From Alopecurus myosuroides (lineage: Eukaryota > Streptophyta > Magnoliopsida > Poales > Poaceae): a stretch of 64,000 bases of DNA. This document shows, one piece after another, positions 34,531-46,443 of this stretch; position 1 is the stretch's first letter, and each line of letters starts with the position of its first letter. The translations under genes were made by a program, and so were the position numbers. The notes beneath the pieces are model-generated. The model had not been told where the DNA came from, searched no databases, and was given only the letters and a program-made list of their open reading frames with translations. Location of the stretch: assembly GCA_028641055.1 (NCBI GenBank), contig CM054058.1, positions 82,254,020-82,318,019 of the forward strand, in the 5' to 3' direction.

Positions 34531-35316
34531 GGAGTCAACCTGCAAAACGCAAGGAAAAATGGTGCCGTAAGTAAGACTCGGAATTGTTGGATTATCCGAG
34601 TTTGGAGTATCAAGAAAGTATGGAGACTAAAAAGAAATATCCGGGTATAGCATCACGGAGCAAAGATTGCGAGGTGTCCGGGTGTTAAGAACGGCTATGG
34701 GAATTATTGGCCACTTACGTATTGAGATGAGTTTGGGGAACACGGATGGTTTCCCATGTCTCTACTGCAAGCAAAGTAACTGGAAAAGGAGGATTTTCCG
34801 GGTGTTAATGATATGCGCGGAAATTTGGACGAAATGGATCTAAGTTGGAAAATTTGCGAATGATTCTACGAAGAAATTGGAGATTAATAGCGGTAGGAGG
34901 ATGGTGTGAGATTATCTAACCAGTTGTTGAAGGAGCTAGCAGATATCTAAGCGGTTTAATCCGACGCGGCAAGAAAAATGGCCCGCGGATTGACCTAGAT
35001 CCAATCTAGAGTAAATCTAGAAATTGCAAGGTCAAATTAATGGATACGAGGAGTTTACCGAAGGAGATTGGAGTAGCACGCGGCGGCGGCAAATAGCGCA
35101 ATTCGAATGCCTCTTTGCGACTGCCGGCCAGATGTTCACGGGCACGGCGGCGGAGGTCGGCGGCGGCGCGGGACGAACTGTGGTGGAGCTTAGCCTGCGG
35201 CAGGTTGGATCCGGTGACGAGCGCGAGGTCTCTGTGGCGGAGCTCTGTGAGTTCGAGCACGGAAGTGAAGAAAAGAAGAAGGAGAAGTGAGCCGTTGGGA
35301 TTAGGTTAACCCCTAA

Positions 35317-35335
35317 GTACCTATTTATAGGGTAC
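35317..35335 (-). promoter_or_regulatory. palindromic TATA promoter of the antisense gene (F)
   Basis: On the - strand TATAAATA (35322-35329) lies between GTACC-type arms, upstream of the probable 5'UTR exon of the F antisense gene; equivalent to 23839-23856 in E. Confidence 0.7.
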
Positions 35336-35714
35336 GGGAGGATAATCCTAGGCCAACGGGCGAGAGCCGGAAATTGTGGATAAAACGTATCCGCCCGGAT
35401 TTTCCGAGATATGCGTTGAATATTAGACCAGATTTTCGGGACAGATATGAGATAAATCTTTTCCGCAATTATCGGATCGGTTAAACAAGTAAAGTGAGCC
35501 AGATCTGCGGCATCATTGTCAGGGTATTAACCCGGGGAAATAAGCAAAGGGCTTGAAGAAAGCCGGGTTACTATATGGCCACTGGAGTTAGGCCTAGCTG
35601 TTTATCAAGGCAATCTAACCCCGCCTCCATGAACTCGCGAGTTTGATATTTTTGCAGGGAATAGCATGCGCTTCAAAAAGAATCTCGTGAAGCCCAAGCT
35701 ATTCTGGGGACTAC

Positions 35715-36192
35715 TGATGGAGGGATAATAACCCGGTAGGCCAACTCCAAGGTATAACCTGGCCCAAAGGACGCTGCGCAGGATCCGGCTAAGGATAAAG
35801 AAACTTCTGGAAGGCCCAAAGTTTGTAGGCCTCGTAACCCGGATTGTGGGTTGCGGTAAGAAAAGCTATGGTTTGTAAGCGGTGTTCGGGTAGGACTCAA
35901 GCTGCGCCTTGGAGGGCAAGCCAGAGAGGGGTACGGGTGCTTTATAAACCGGCCCCTAGGCTTAGTTTTGCAGAGATTCAAGTCATAGCCATATCACCAA
36001 TTATCAAGCATCCAGTTTATTTCGTGAGTTGTATTATCATCCTACGATCAGAGACTCGGCGAGTTGATTGCCAGTCTCCAGGTCGATTATCATCATGTTC
36101 TCTTCTGAGCTAAACCCTCTCCCAAACGCCTGTGTCGACTTGCCCCAAGATCAGTTACCCCTGGTAACATCTGCCGTGATTATCCCACGACA
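35715..36192 (+). repeat. 3' LTR of element F
   Basis: Preceded by the purine tract TTCTGGGGACTAC and followed by target copy GGCTT. About 4 substitutions from the 5' LTR. Confidence 0.95.
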
Positions 36193-38617
36193 GGCTTCTT
36201 GACGAAAAAGTTGGAAGTAATCCGGAACATCGCCGGGTTGGAGCCATTCACTCGTGAAAATCCGGCTCCTGCGGTAAGATCCAGCGCTCATACCTCCACT
36301 TTCATGCTTTCACTTGATATGGTTACTAACTCTCGCCTTTGTACCTTTATTTTAGGCTGATAGCGATTTATGGGATGTTGAGACCTCCCCTTCCTCCGGA
36401 GACCCGGAAGAAGACGAAGAACCGGCTGATAACGATGAAGGTATTATCCGGGTCTTTAACCAGCTTTAATTGTATCAATTTGATTCCACACATATCGCTT
36501 TTTCTGACTGTACATTCTTGGCTTTCAGGATTGGAGGACAAAGAAGACAAGGGCGAGGAGGACCCGGAGGCCACCGAGTCAGATAAAAGCGAACCCGAAC
36601 AAAAAGTAACGGTCGGGGCCAAGAGGAAAACCAGAGGGGTGGTATCCAAGGTTCCCTACTCCTTCATGTCCTCCGAACCCTATTCTTTTGCTAACATGTG
36701 CAAACTTAACCAACAACTATCCAACTCCTCACATTTGAAGGACCCTCTCCGACCAAGCGTAGGGTGACCCGGAGTTCCCCGGGTGACGATCCCCTCAACC
36801 CGGGTATCTCCACGTCACCAGCTCGTCGTGCCGGTACTCCTCCATCTCACCCTTCCAACTCTCCTCAGCGTCACCCCTCCCCCAACCATCCACTGGCCGG
36901 GCAGTTCCGGGTCCCGCTATCAGTTACTGTGACAGCTTCCACTGCTTCCAGCAGCGAACTCCCACCGGATTATGCTGTGAACACCGGGTGAGTCTTTGCT
37001 ATATGATATCCTCGTATACTTGATAATTTTCATTCACTGTCGCTAACTGTTTATCTCTTTTTTTTTAGCGCCCAAGCCACACTTAGTGACCCGGAGAACA
37101 TGGACACGGACAACCGAGAAACGGAGGGGCCGACTGACGATATGGACGCCGCGGCAGGCGGTGGTATTGAAGACACCCAGGAGCAAGATCCTTTGGCGGA
37201 CCCGGATCGGCAGGAAGACGGGTCTCCCAAGCCATCTGAAGAGGCTAAGGACGACGAGGTCGAGATCCTGGACACGAAGACAGGCTCTCCCAACCCGGAC
37301 ATCCAGACAGCCCAGGTCTCGACCCTAGAGTCGGAGAAGGTTCGCCCGCCGGTTGATCAAGCTGCCGGTCCTTCCGGTGTCAGGCCCGAAGATATGTCTT
37401 TCTCCCAGATGCTTGGTGCCCTGCACACCTTGAGGGTCGATGAAGAAAATATCCTAGAAGCTTTGATAGCCAAACATGAGGTAAATCCGAATAATATTGC
37501 CTGTATCCTTATCTAGTCCCCAAGTTCTGAGTGAACTTATTGATAATTTGCTTGGAACTTTCACAGATAGCCGACTGATAATTTTGTTTTGTCCGACTGA
37601 CACTTCCTTGTGTTTTCTCATAGGCTTACGTAACGCACTCTGAAAAGGCGTTGGCTAAAGCCGACAAACTTCTCAAGGCGGAAACAAAGCGGCGTGAGTC
37701 GGCTGAAGCTGAAGCGAAGAAAGCCGGGAAGCAGGCGAAGAAGTACAAGAAACGATGTAATGCTGCAGTGGGTAGAGTGAACGAGCTGTCTGGCCGGATT
37801 GCCGACACTTATCGTTATGTGATAGGTAAAAATTCCCGACTGATTGGTTTTACACTTGGCTCTGATATTCTGATAAACACTCGGAGTTCCTGACTTTGGA
37901 TATTTTCTGCTTGCCTGCAAGGCCGGATGAAGAGGTTCCGGATGTGGATGAAGTGATTTTGCTGAAAAACATAAAGGACAACATCCGACAATTCTGTGCT
38001 AGGACCAAACTGGCCCTGAAAGCTGTCAAATTGCAAAGCCTCAGGGAAGTTGGTTTGAACACGCTGCTTGACGCATGTTCTACCATCCCCGAGTGGATCG
38101 AGCACTGGAAGCGCTCGTCCTGCCGGGTTGGGGTGACCCAGGGTCTTGCTTTGGCGAAAGCGTACTTTCCCAAGCTTGACCCGGCGAAGCTTGTTGGCGG
38201 GTTTCCCGAGTTCAACCACGACGGGACTCCCTTTTCGCCTAAACACTACAAGGTCATCCAGACGGAGGTTCGTCACTCGGCAGCCTGATTGCTGACAACC
38301 TGGATATCGGCCGGATGGTGCCGTCATATGATAAACAAGATAAAGCCATTAAGTCGGATCCTCCTAAGCCCTTAGACATGCTGGCGCGATGGAAGGCGGA
38401 AGCTGCCCGAGTGAGGGAAGGAGCTGCGAAGAAAAAAGCTGAAGCTGATACCGCGCCTGCTAGCTCCACGCCAGTTGTCCCTCCTCCTTCACGCGCCAGT
38501 GCCAGTGTCAATCCGGATGCTGCTGCTGCCAAGACTGCTGAAGAAGAAGTCAAGGAGCAGGACCCGACTGGCAAGGGCAAGGGCAAGATGGATGCCTCCA
38601 CCCAAGATGCCGAATAA

Positions 38618-39479
38618 CTCTTTTCTATCTGCTGTCATACCCGATGCGTCATTCGGCCAATGGGCCTTTTAAACAATTGTTTCTGATGGTGCGTCTGTGC
38701 ACCTTTGATATTACTATCGTGTCATGTAATATGTTTTGAAACCTTAATAGCTTTCGTGGCCCTTCTGGCCTTTGGATGATCTTAATATTTATCTTCTTTT
38801 GAGCTCATTCATTCTTGATATTCCGACTTTTTTTATGGTTCCTTTTGTGAGACTCGGTTTCCGAGTCTCGTGGGTTTCGACAAGTGGACTTTTCTCTAAG
38901 TCCCCAAGTCCCCAAGACTCGGATTTTTGGGTTTTTGAGCTTAATAGCCAAGCAACTTGTTTCTTTTTTCAAATTCCCCTGTCCCCAAGACCCGAAATTC
39001 CGAGTCTAGGATGTGTGGTCTTTCAAAGAGAACAAGTTGTTTTCTGCTCAGCCCAAAACCTAGAGCCGTTTCACATAGGTGTTGAAGTTATGCTTAATAA
39101 ACTTTGAGTTTCCGGCTATTAGCCCTCTACTCTGCATAACTTGTGGTTTTGATGACCCTTTTGACTCTCTTGTACTGTAAGCCGGCTTTCGCGTGGATAA
39201 TCATGTTGTTACATCTGTACGAAAACAGGGTCAGGCAAGTCCCATTGGGCATCATGGCTGATTGTAATCGTAAGCGAGCAAAGCATGCCACTTTAGTGCG
39301 AGTCACATCGAGCTTAAGTAAGAAAGGTCAAGAAAGTTTGGCTCCTTTTTCCGGTTATAAGATTGCAGCCGTACTCGTTTGCGAGTAATCGGCCCTTATA
39401 ACTCATAGGCATCATGGCCGGGTCTTTGAGTTTGTAACTGTGCTATTCAAGCAATCAGCCCCCAAGACCTAAATATATG
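38618..39479 (-). other. noncoding region and deletion junction in E
   Basis: Matches, inverted, the post-pol noncoding region of F. At about 39480 it joins RT coding sequence directly (after LNPTKCV), marking a deletion of roughly 2.7 kb relative to F. Confidence 0.8.
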
Positions 39480-41137
39480 CAGCTTACTAAATATACACAC
39501 TTTGTCGGGTTAAGTTTCATCTGGTACCTTCTCAGGTTCTTGAACGTTTCCTTTAGATCATCAATAAATGTCTCCGCCTTTCTGGTCTTGATCACCACAT
39601 CATCTACATATGCGTGGACGTTGCGTCCAATTTGGTCCTCGAAGCACTTACGAATACACCGTTGATAGGTTGCGCCAGCGTTCTTCAATCCAAATGTCAT
39701 GGTTTTGTAACAAAAGGCCCCAAAAGGGGTTATGAATGATGTTTTCTCCCAATCCTCCTTCTTGAGCTTGATCTGATGATACCCGGAATATGCATCCAGG
39801 AAACATAATAGGTCACTCCCAGCTACTACGTCTATGATCTGATCTATCCTTGGTAGTACGAACGGATCCTTTGGGCAATGCTTGTTGAGACTCGTATAAT
39901 CGATGCACATCCTCCACTCATTAGTCTTTTTCATCACGAGAACCGGATTTGCTAACCAGTCCGGGTGAAATACCTCCATGATAAAGCCGGCTGTTAGCAG
40001 CCGGGCAATTTCTTCTCCTATAGCTTTCCTTCTTTCCTCATTCATCTTTCTCAAGCCCTGCTTCACAGGCCTGGACTTGGGATCGACATGCAATCTGTGC
40101 TCTGCCAGCTCTGTGGGGATACCCGGCATGTTGCTAGGCGTCCAGGCAAACACATCCTGATTTGAACGAATAAACTCCACAAGTGCTTTCTCCTTCTCGC
40201 TCCAAGTTAGATCCTATAGGAAATTGCTTAGAGGGATCACCCTCGACAAAAGCCACCATCTTGGTGTCCTGCGCTGCCTTGAACTTCGCTCTCTCGTCTT
40301 CAGTATTTGGTCTTTTTAACGCTGCTCTGTCACCCGGGTCTACTTGAGACCGGTAATACTTGAGTTCCTCTTTTCTACAAGCTTGCTCCGCCATGCCTGC
40401 ATCTCCTTTGTCGCACTCAGCTGCTATATCCCGGCTCCCATGTATGGTGATGGTCTGCTTGGGACCCGGGATTTTTAGCTGTAGATACACATAACACGGC
40501 CTGGCCATGAACTTAGCATAAGCCGGCCTTCCGAATAGCGCGTGATAAGGACTGCGCAACTTAACCACCTCGAAAGTGAGCCACTCGACTCGAAAATTAT
40601 CCCTCGATTCTCCAAAAGTACCTCCAATGCGATCTTTCCCTCGGGACACGCTGAGTGACCCGGCACAATCCCATGAAAAACTGTCGAACTTTTCTGTAGC
40701 TGAGACTCCTTGAGACCCATGCGTAGAAAGGTTTCCCAATACAAGATATTGATGCTACTTCCACCGTCCATTAGGACCTTTTTCAACTCATAACCATTAA
40801 CTTGTGGTGCGACCACCAATGCTAAGACTCCCGGGTGTTCTATCCTTTCCGGGTGATCTCTTCTGCTCCATGTTACGTCTTGCTCCGACCATCTCAGGTA
40901 TCTCGGAACAGCCGAGGAAACCAAGTTTACCGCTTGTTTCAGTATCTTTTTATCCTTGTTAGAAGTTCCTGTAGTATGCACGTGATATTGTCCCAATTGC
41001 TTAGGGTTAGCTTGGAAACCTCCAGATCCCCCTTGGTTATTACCTGGATTTCCGCCTGCCGGGTTACCGGCTGGGGGTGGGCCGTTGCCCGGGTTTCCAC
41101 CCGGACCCGGTCCTCCTCCCCAACCTGCACCTCGCAT
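39455..41137 (-). pseudogene. protease and truncated RT of element E
   Basis: The protease part (40475-41137) has LMDGGSSINILYW and FHGIVPGHSA. A frameshift follows near 40600 and another near 40190. The RT (39455-40180) has RMCIDYTSLNKHCPKD, LLCFLDAYSGYHQI and AYVDDVVI, then breaks off after MKLNPTKCV and runs into unrelated sequence. RT thumb, both RNase H domains and integrase are missing. Confidence 0.9.
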
Positions 41138-41161
41138 GGCTCTGTTTACTTCCTCGTTCTT

Positions 41162-43781
41162 TCATCTCTGTAGGTCCGCGCACTGCTCCAATGAGTGGTT
41201 AGCCGGCCTACCGTTCCTACTGTGCTTAGGGCATGCCATTCTGAAGATATCCCAGTTGTTACCCGGCCCTAGATAATTTCCTCCGTTATGGTTTCCTCCA
41301 TTGAAATTTCCTTCTTCCCTAGGTCTCGAAGACCCGGCTTCTGTGCTAGCGACAAACTCGGAGCTTCCCTCAAACGGGCGCTTGTTCTGGTTGTTCCCAT
41401 TGTTACCTCCATTGTTACCCGGCGTTGATCCATTGCCGGTTCTTCCATTATTATTTGTGTTTGCTTTTGCTTTCTTGTCATCGACATCCTCTTCTGTGGT
41501 ATCCGTTGCAGCGTGTTTGTTACATGCATCGATTCGCTCTCCCATTGTAACCTCTGAAGCATTCCGACTAGATTTCATGCGAGTTAACTTTTGAACTAAA
41601 GGTATGTACTTGCACGTCTTTGCCATAGCTTGTAGCGCATCCTTGGGCTGAATATCCGTAGACGAGTGAAGTATCTCCATAACTCGGTGCACCCAGCTGC
41701 GCGCCGATTCTCCCTTCTTCTGGACACATCGTTCTAGGTCATCAATAGTAAATAGCTTTCTGCACGTCCCATGAAAGTGCTTCATAAACACAGTTTTCAA
41801 CTCCTCCCATGACTTGATAGATCCTTCCGGTAGATTATTGAACCATAACTTTGCTGCTCCTTCTGACATCATCGAGTACATGAACTTGGCTTGAAGATTT
41901 TCGGATGCATTGCGAATCGACATAGCCATCTCATAACTGCTCAACCTTGTTTCTGGATCCATAGTCGGCTCATAATTCACTACTTTACCCGGTTCCTTGA
42001 ATTTATCCGGGTAAGGCTCAGCCCTGATGTTATCCGACAGACACTTAGGCCCAGCGAGATTAGTCGGAACTGGCCTTACTCGGGAAACGTGTGATCCTGC
42101 GGGAGGTGCGGCTGGACGCGGTGCTGCTGGTGGTCCATGCACCGCAGACTCGGCCGTGGCTCTCCTGGCTCTGGAACTATCCACGATAGCTTGCGCTGCT
42201 GATGCTGCTGGTACTGCCCGAACGCGGGGAGGAGGCGGCATTTGCTGCTGCTCTTCCCTCCGCCGTGCTGAACTTGTCTGGATATTGCCGGTATTGCCTC
42301 GTTGCTGGCTGATATATGGTGTCCCATGCATTCCACTGCTGTGATCCGGGTAATTGACTTGCTGCGCTACCGCAGTGCGCAATATAGATCTATCGCCCGC
42401 CGGGTCTCCTCTGCGTGGGGTGACTCTCTCACGGGGATTTGATTCAATGCGAGTGTTGCTGCGTACACATTATCCATGGGGTTGTTGTAGTGACCTGCTG
42501 GTGTGCGAAATCGTGATGGTGGTGGTGGTGGTAACGTATTGCCGGTAGTAACTCCAGTCTGCGGTATGGGTAACCTGGCCTGCACGTTTACCGGCTGTGC
42601 TCCTCCAGTTGTTGGCTGATGTATAGTTCCTTGGTTCACCGCTGGAATCGGCTGATCCTGAGGCGTGATGAATAGCGTGGACGGGTTTATGACTCCACCC
42701 GTTGCCGGTAATCTGGTCTGATGCCTTTGACGTACCCTAGCTGTTTCTTCTCGGAGCCGGTTTTTCAGTGCATCCAGCTCACGTTGGCGCGTGGCCATCC
42801 TTGTCTTTCTGCTTCTACTTGCCTTCTCTGTTGCTCCAATGCACGACAGGCTACATCCAGATCCCTAACACGTTCCGCAGCGTTTTCCGGGGTGATAACT
42901 ATGGCCAGAACGGTGGGATCTAGAATCATATTGTTGTTGAACAAGGCCGGGTGTTGTGGATTTGACGGACCCGCCCCTGGCGTCCGGTTTGCCAGATATC
43001 CGAACATGTTTGCTTGCACCTCATTATCCGCCGCATGGCTGGTAACCGGTACCGATTCTCCGTCAACCCGGGCCAGAACCGGGTTTCCGTCAACCGGACC
43101 TTGCTGCTGGGCCAATGCTTGTGCTGCTCCGACTGCGGCCGCGGTCACGTTCCCCTGATTAAGATTAGTCGTAGGAGCCGTGTAAACCGCAACCTGGCGC
43201 ACAATGCTTGGCGCAGATTCGTACTCTTCCTCTTCGCTGCTATTTTCTTCGTACCGGTCTTCCAGCAGGTGCAAGATAGACTCGGTATCATCTTCTCTCA
43301 TGACCCGGCCACGCGGGGTCCATGCCGGCTCCTCCGGCTGTTCCCTCTTCGTGGTGGGCTCTTCTGTCGGATCTATCGTCCGGACCGATTCTTCTCCATC
43401 TGACTGAACGTAGGTGGCCTCCCCTAACACAGAATCAAATCCAAAATCGTCAGGGATTGAACCAGACGTACGTACCATGCTGATGAAGACGTTGATCTGG
43501 CCGATTGTCACGATAGATCCGGATTCGAGCAGATCCGACTCTGCCCCCCAGCCAAAATCGTCCACCATCTTCTCTCCTTTGGGGTCGGTGTAGATCTCGC
43601 CGATGACGAGGTTCTCCATGTTCTTCCGAGCTTCTCCCGTGATGTAAACACCCTTGCACGTAGGCCCCACGGTGGGCGCCAACTGTCGTGGGATAATCAC
43701 GGCAGACGTTAACGGGGGTAACTTGTCTTGGGGCAAATCGACTCTGGTGTTTGGGAGAGGGTTTAGCTCGAAGGAAAACAT
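41162..43781 (-). pseudogene. gag of element E
   Basis: The ATG at 43781 is inside the LTR; the frame reads through the PBS (RQLAPTVGP) into an N-terminal domain (VIGEIYTDPKGEKMVDDFGW ... INVFISMV). An acidic region and Gln-rich coiled coil follow (to about 42780), then, after a frameshift, a Pro-rich part (42367-42798). After another frameshift comes the gag core (41162-42382): AKFMYSMMSEGAAKLWFNNL, ELKTVFMKHFHGTCRK. An Asn/Gly-rich stretch and a zinc-knuckle-like CPKHSRNGRPANHSLEQC end it. An in-frame TGA near 41164 separates it from the protease frame. Confidence 0.88.
43663..43683 (-). promoter_or_regulatory. primer-binding site of element E
   Basis: On the - strand GTTGGCGCCCACCGTGGGGCC follows the LTR end CCCACGACA; identical to B and C in the first 19 bases. 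Confidence 0.88.
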
Positions 43782-44159
43782 GATGATATGCGATCTGGTA
43801 GCCCGCAATCAAGTCGCCGAGTCTCCGATCTAGATATATTAACTCAACTCTCGTGTTACACTGGATACCCGATACCTAGCGATATTTCTCGAACTCTTAG
43901 ATCTCTCTTAACCTAACCCTGGGGGCCGGCTTATATAGTATCCGGACCCCCTGGACTACTCTCCAAGGCGTACTCTGAATCCTACCCGGACACTGCTTAC
44001 AAACCCTAAACTTCCTTATCGGAACCCACAATCCGGGTTACGAGGCCTACGTTCCTGGGCCTTCTAGAAACTCCTTTACCATAAGCCGGGTCTTGCGCAG
44101 CGTCCTTTGGGCCGAGTTACTCCTTGGCGTTGGCCTACCGGGTTATCATCCCTCCATCA
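43684..44159 (-). repeat. 5' LTR of element E (476 bp)
   Basis: Partner of 22982-23457. A - strand TATATAA box is present at about 43932-43939. Followed by target copy GGTGC. Confidence 0.95.
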
Positions 44160-45397
44160 GGTGCTTTGATGACATCAAATGTCATGCCGTAACAGGGTGA
44201 CTATAAAGGTGGCGTTCGGTAAACAAAGTGTTAGTTAAGGCTCATGGATCAAGAGTGGGATTTTTCCATCCAAAATGACGGAGAGATATACTCTGGACCC
44301 TCTCGGTGATATCACATTGACACCGCTTGTAAACACGTGACTAGGTCACAAGAATGTTATATCACGGAACAAGTAAAAGAGTACTTGTCGATAACAATAT
44401 CGAACGAGGTATGGTTGATAACGACAAAGGGTAAAATATCGCGAGACAAAGAGAATTAGTTACGATGTTGAAGGTTCACACGATCACAAGATTCATCATT
44501 GAATATATAGGAGGCATCACGGATCTCCAGATCCCACTGTTGATTATTGATCAGAGAGATGTCTCGATCATGTCTATATTATTCGTCGTAGGGTGACACA
44601 CTTAAGGTTCGATGACGCATTTCAGAGGATAAGGAACATCGGAGAAAAGTATGGACATCAACGGAATTGTTTCGTGTAAATTTGAAATAGTTCTAGGGGT
44701 TTTCCATCGAATGGTTGTTAATAGAATTAACATATGATTCGAGGGGTAATGTGCAAAATCTTGTTAATAGAATTAACAAATATTAAATTAAAGACATGAA
44801 AATGTTTTATTTATTTAATAAAAAAACCTTGAAATTATTAGTGAAAAATTAAGAGAGAGATGAGTCGGTGTGAGTGGAGTATCCACTCACATGAAGAGGA
44901 GAAGCGGTGGGGGAACCATGTGTTGGCCGCACCCCCCCTTGGGCTGCCTCCCCCTCCCCTATAAAAGGAGGGTGAGAGCCCCCTCTTCCACACACACTAT
45001 TCCACCTCCATTCTTTCCACCCGCTGCTCCATTTCATGGTAATCAGCTAGGCGAAACTCTGACCGTATAATTCTCCACCACACCACGTAGTCATGCTACT
45101 AGAGTTCCGGGGGATCCTCTACTTCCGCTGCCCCGCTGGATTGAGGGAACGGAGGCCTCCATCGAGCTGAACGTGTGACCAATCACTGAGGCACCGCCGA
45201 ATTGCGCATCTTCTCGATCTTGAGGTCGACGTGAGTACGAATACACCAACAACGAGATTCGATCTAGTAACGCTTAGAGTCTTCGAGGGTATATTTTCTA
45301 GACTCTTTTTCCATGTTGCTTTCATCTCCTAGATTAGATCTTTAGCCCTTTGGGTGTCTATCGCGTAGTAATTTTTTTCTATGCAATGAACCCTATA
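44160..45397 (+). repeat. Copia 3' LTR, right part
   Basis: Continues the LTR interrupted at 22981: GGTGACTATAAAGG, later a CTATAAAAGG box (about 44958) with C-rich leader, ending near TTTTTTCTATGCAATGAACCCTATA. The full LTR without E would be about 1.6 kb, in the range of BARE/Angela LTRs. No matching 5' LTR is in the window. Confidence 0.82.
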
Positions 45398-45601
45398 GGT
45401 CATTGATCACACGGGAAATGCAGAACACGATTAATGGCTTTGGAAGTTGATAAAATGGCTTAATGGAAGTTGAAACATGGCCGGATTAAGGAGCACCACC
45501 ACCCTCCTCATCTCCCATGTTTTCTCTATAGAAGAGAGGAACAATGTCATTTGCCAAATGCACCATCTCCTCTCTCTAATCGCTGCCGCTCGCGCTCCAT
45601 G

Positions 45602-46056
45602 AAGCCACTCTGGCGACCACCTCGATCCCAGGAGTACCATTACAAGGACGACACCGTCGACATGAACTTCAAGGTCGTCGTCACTCTCCGCGCATCAACC
45701 ATGGAGAGATGGATCTGCGACGTCAAGAGGCGCTACCTCGAGGACGCACCGGTGAAGATCATGGACTTGGACTGCGAGTTCAAAGACCACAACAACGAGG
45801 AGAAGCAGCATGCCGCTGTCCTGCAACTCTCTGTGGCGACCGACACGTTGGTGTTCCATATTTACCACGCTGGTCGGTGCCGCATGACCTCAAGGAGTTC
45901 TTGAAGGACGAAACCATCAAATCCTACGGCGCTGCTATCAACAACAATCAACGTAGCTCGGGCCTTACGAAATTAATATTCCATCTGCCGTTAACCTCCA
46001 GCGGATCGTTCGCCCTAACCCAACGTACCGTGATCTTCCGAGTCTCTATACTCTAG
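45602..46056 (+). pseudogene. 3'-5' exonuclease-like (DEDD) gene fragment
   Basis: Frame 1 from the ATG at 45602 gives a segment with IMDLDCEFKDHNNEE (exonuclease motif I, D-x-E) and AAVLQLSVATDTLVFHIY. A frameshift near 45880 moves the continuation (PHDLKEFLKDETIKSYGAAINN) to another frame. Farther on, in a third frame, NPTYRDLPSLYTLAN resembles a later part of the same family. Motifs II and III are not complete. This family (WRN-like exonuclease domain) is common in grass genomes as many partial copies. It lies between the Copia LTR and CACTA end 46176. Confidence 0.68.
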
Positions 46057-46443
46057 CCAATTTTTTACTATAATGTTTGTCGTTGTACACAATTTAGGAA
46101 AGAGAGGAATTGGTTTATCTTCAACTAAACACGTCTCACTCGTAATGAGATAGTTGGGCTTGCTTTTGATGATACCACTAGTAGAAAACATGCCTCTAGT
46201 CCCGGGCTGTAAGGGGCTTTAGTCCTAGATAGAAATCTAGAACTGCTGAATCGGGACTAAAGGCATCCCTTCTGTTTCGGTGGGCCATGAACCGGAACAA
46301 AAGGCCCACCACGCGGCCGCGCCGGCTAGAGGACCTTTAGTCCCGGGTGGTAATAAGAATCAAGACTAAAGATATTCTAATTTCTTTTATTTTCGAATAT
46401 TGCTTTTCATTTGGTCTCTAATCATTCTTGTTTAGTCTATAAT

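Larger units (their letters stand above)
25508..36192 (+). mobile_element. Gypsy LTR retrotransposon F (same family as E), gag-deleted, nested in E
   Basis: LTRs 25508-25985 and 35715-36192 (478 bp each, about 4 differences by eye) are flanked by GGCTT (25503-25507 and 36193-36197). A PBS-like site follows the left LTR; TTCTGGGGACTAC precedes the right LTR. The order is a fused gag-start/protease/RT/RNase H frame, then integrase, noncoding DNA and the antisense gene (- strand). F lies in the opposite orientation to E and interrupts E's antisense gene. Most of gag is absent. It is the youngest insertion in the window by LTR divergence (about 0.8%). Confidence 0.95.
24654..38617 (+). pseudogene. 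antisense extra gene of element E, split by element F
   Basis: A 5'UTR intron is suggested (donor GTAAGC at 24121, acceptor CAG at 24644). Translation would start at 24654 (MAPKKQGKQPAK). The coding exon continues to 25507, is broken by F, and resumes at 36198-36273. Further exons fit GT/AG borders: 36356-36440, 36529-36987, 37069-37480, 37624-37825 and 37922 onward to the stop at 38615. The first exon carries the same domain type as A and B, diverged (VICFVEHVTRGFRTPGHHFF, SMLNITHFIVLCESYLCI, ELFQCKPCRESGDGALL). Later exons give acidic, Pro/Ser-rich and coiled-coil segments and a Lys-rich end. Besides F, a TAG at 24719-24721 stands where F's copy has Trp, and a frameshift occurs near 38285. 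Confidence 0.78.
22982..44159 (-). mobile_element. Gypsy LTR retrotransposon E with internal pol deletion, hosting F
   Basis: LTRs at 22982-23457 and 43684-44159 are in the same orientation and flanked by GGTGC (22977-22981 and 44160-44164). The primer-binding site next to 43684 and the purine tract next to 23457 (TTCTGGGGACTAC on the - strand) show the element reads right to left. Without F (10,685 bp plus the duplicated 5 bp) it is about 10.5 kb. It keeps gag, protease and the RT to about the catalytic palm; the rest of pol (RT end, both RNase H domains, integrase) is missing at about 39480. The antisense gene is on the + strand. The LTR pair differs at about 14 of 476 sites by eye. Confidence 0.93.

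Noticed and set aside
35024..35290. Small basic protein on the + strand before the F promoter
   Set aside because: It lies in the 5' leader of the F antisense gene; the homologous position in E (about 23880-24120) has no conserved frame.
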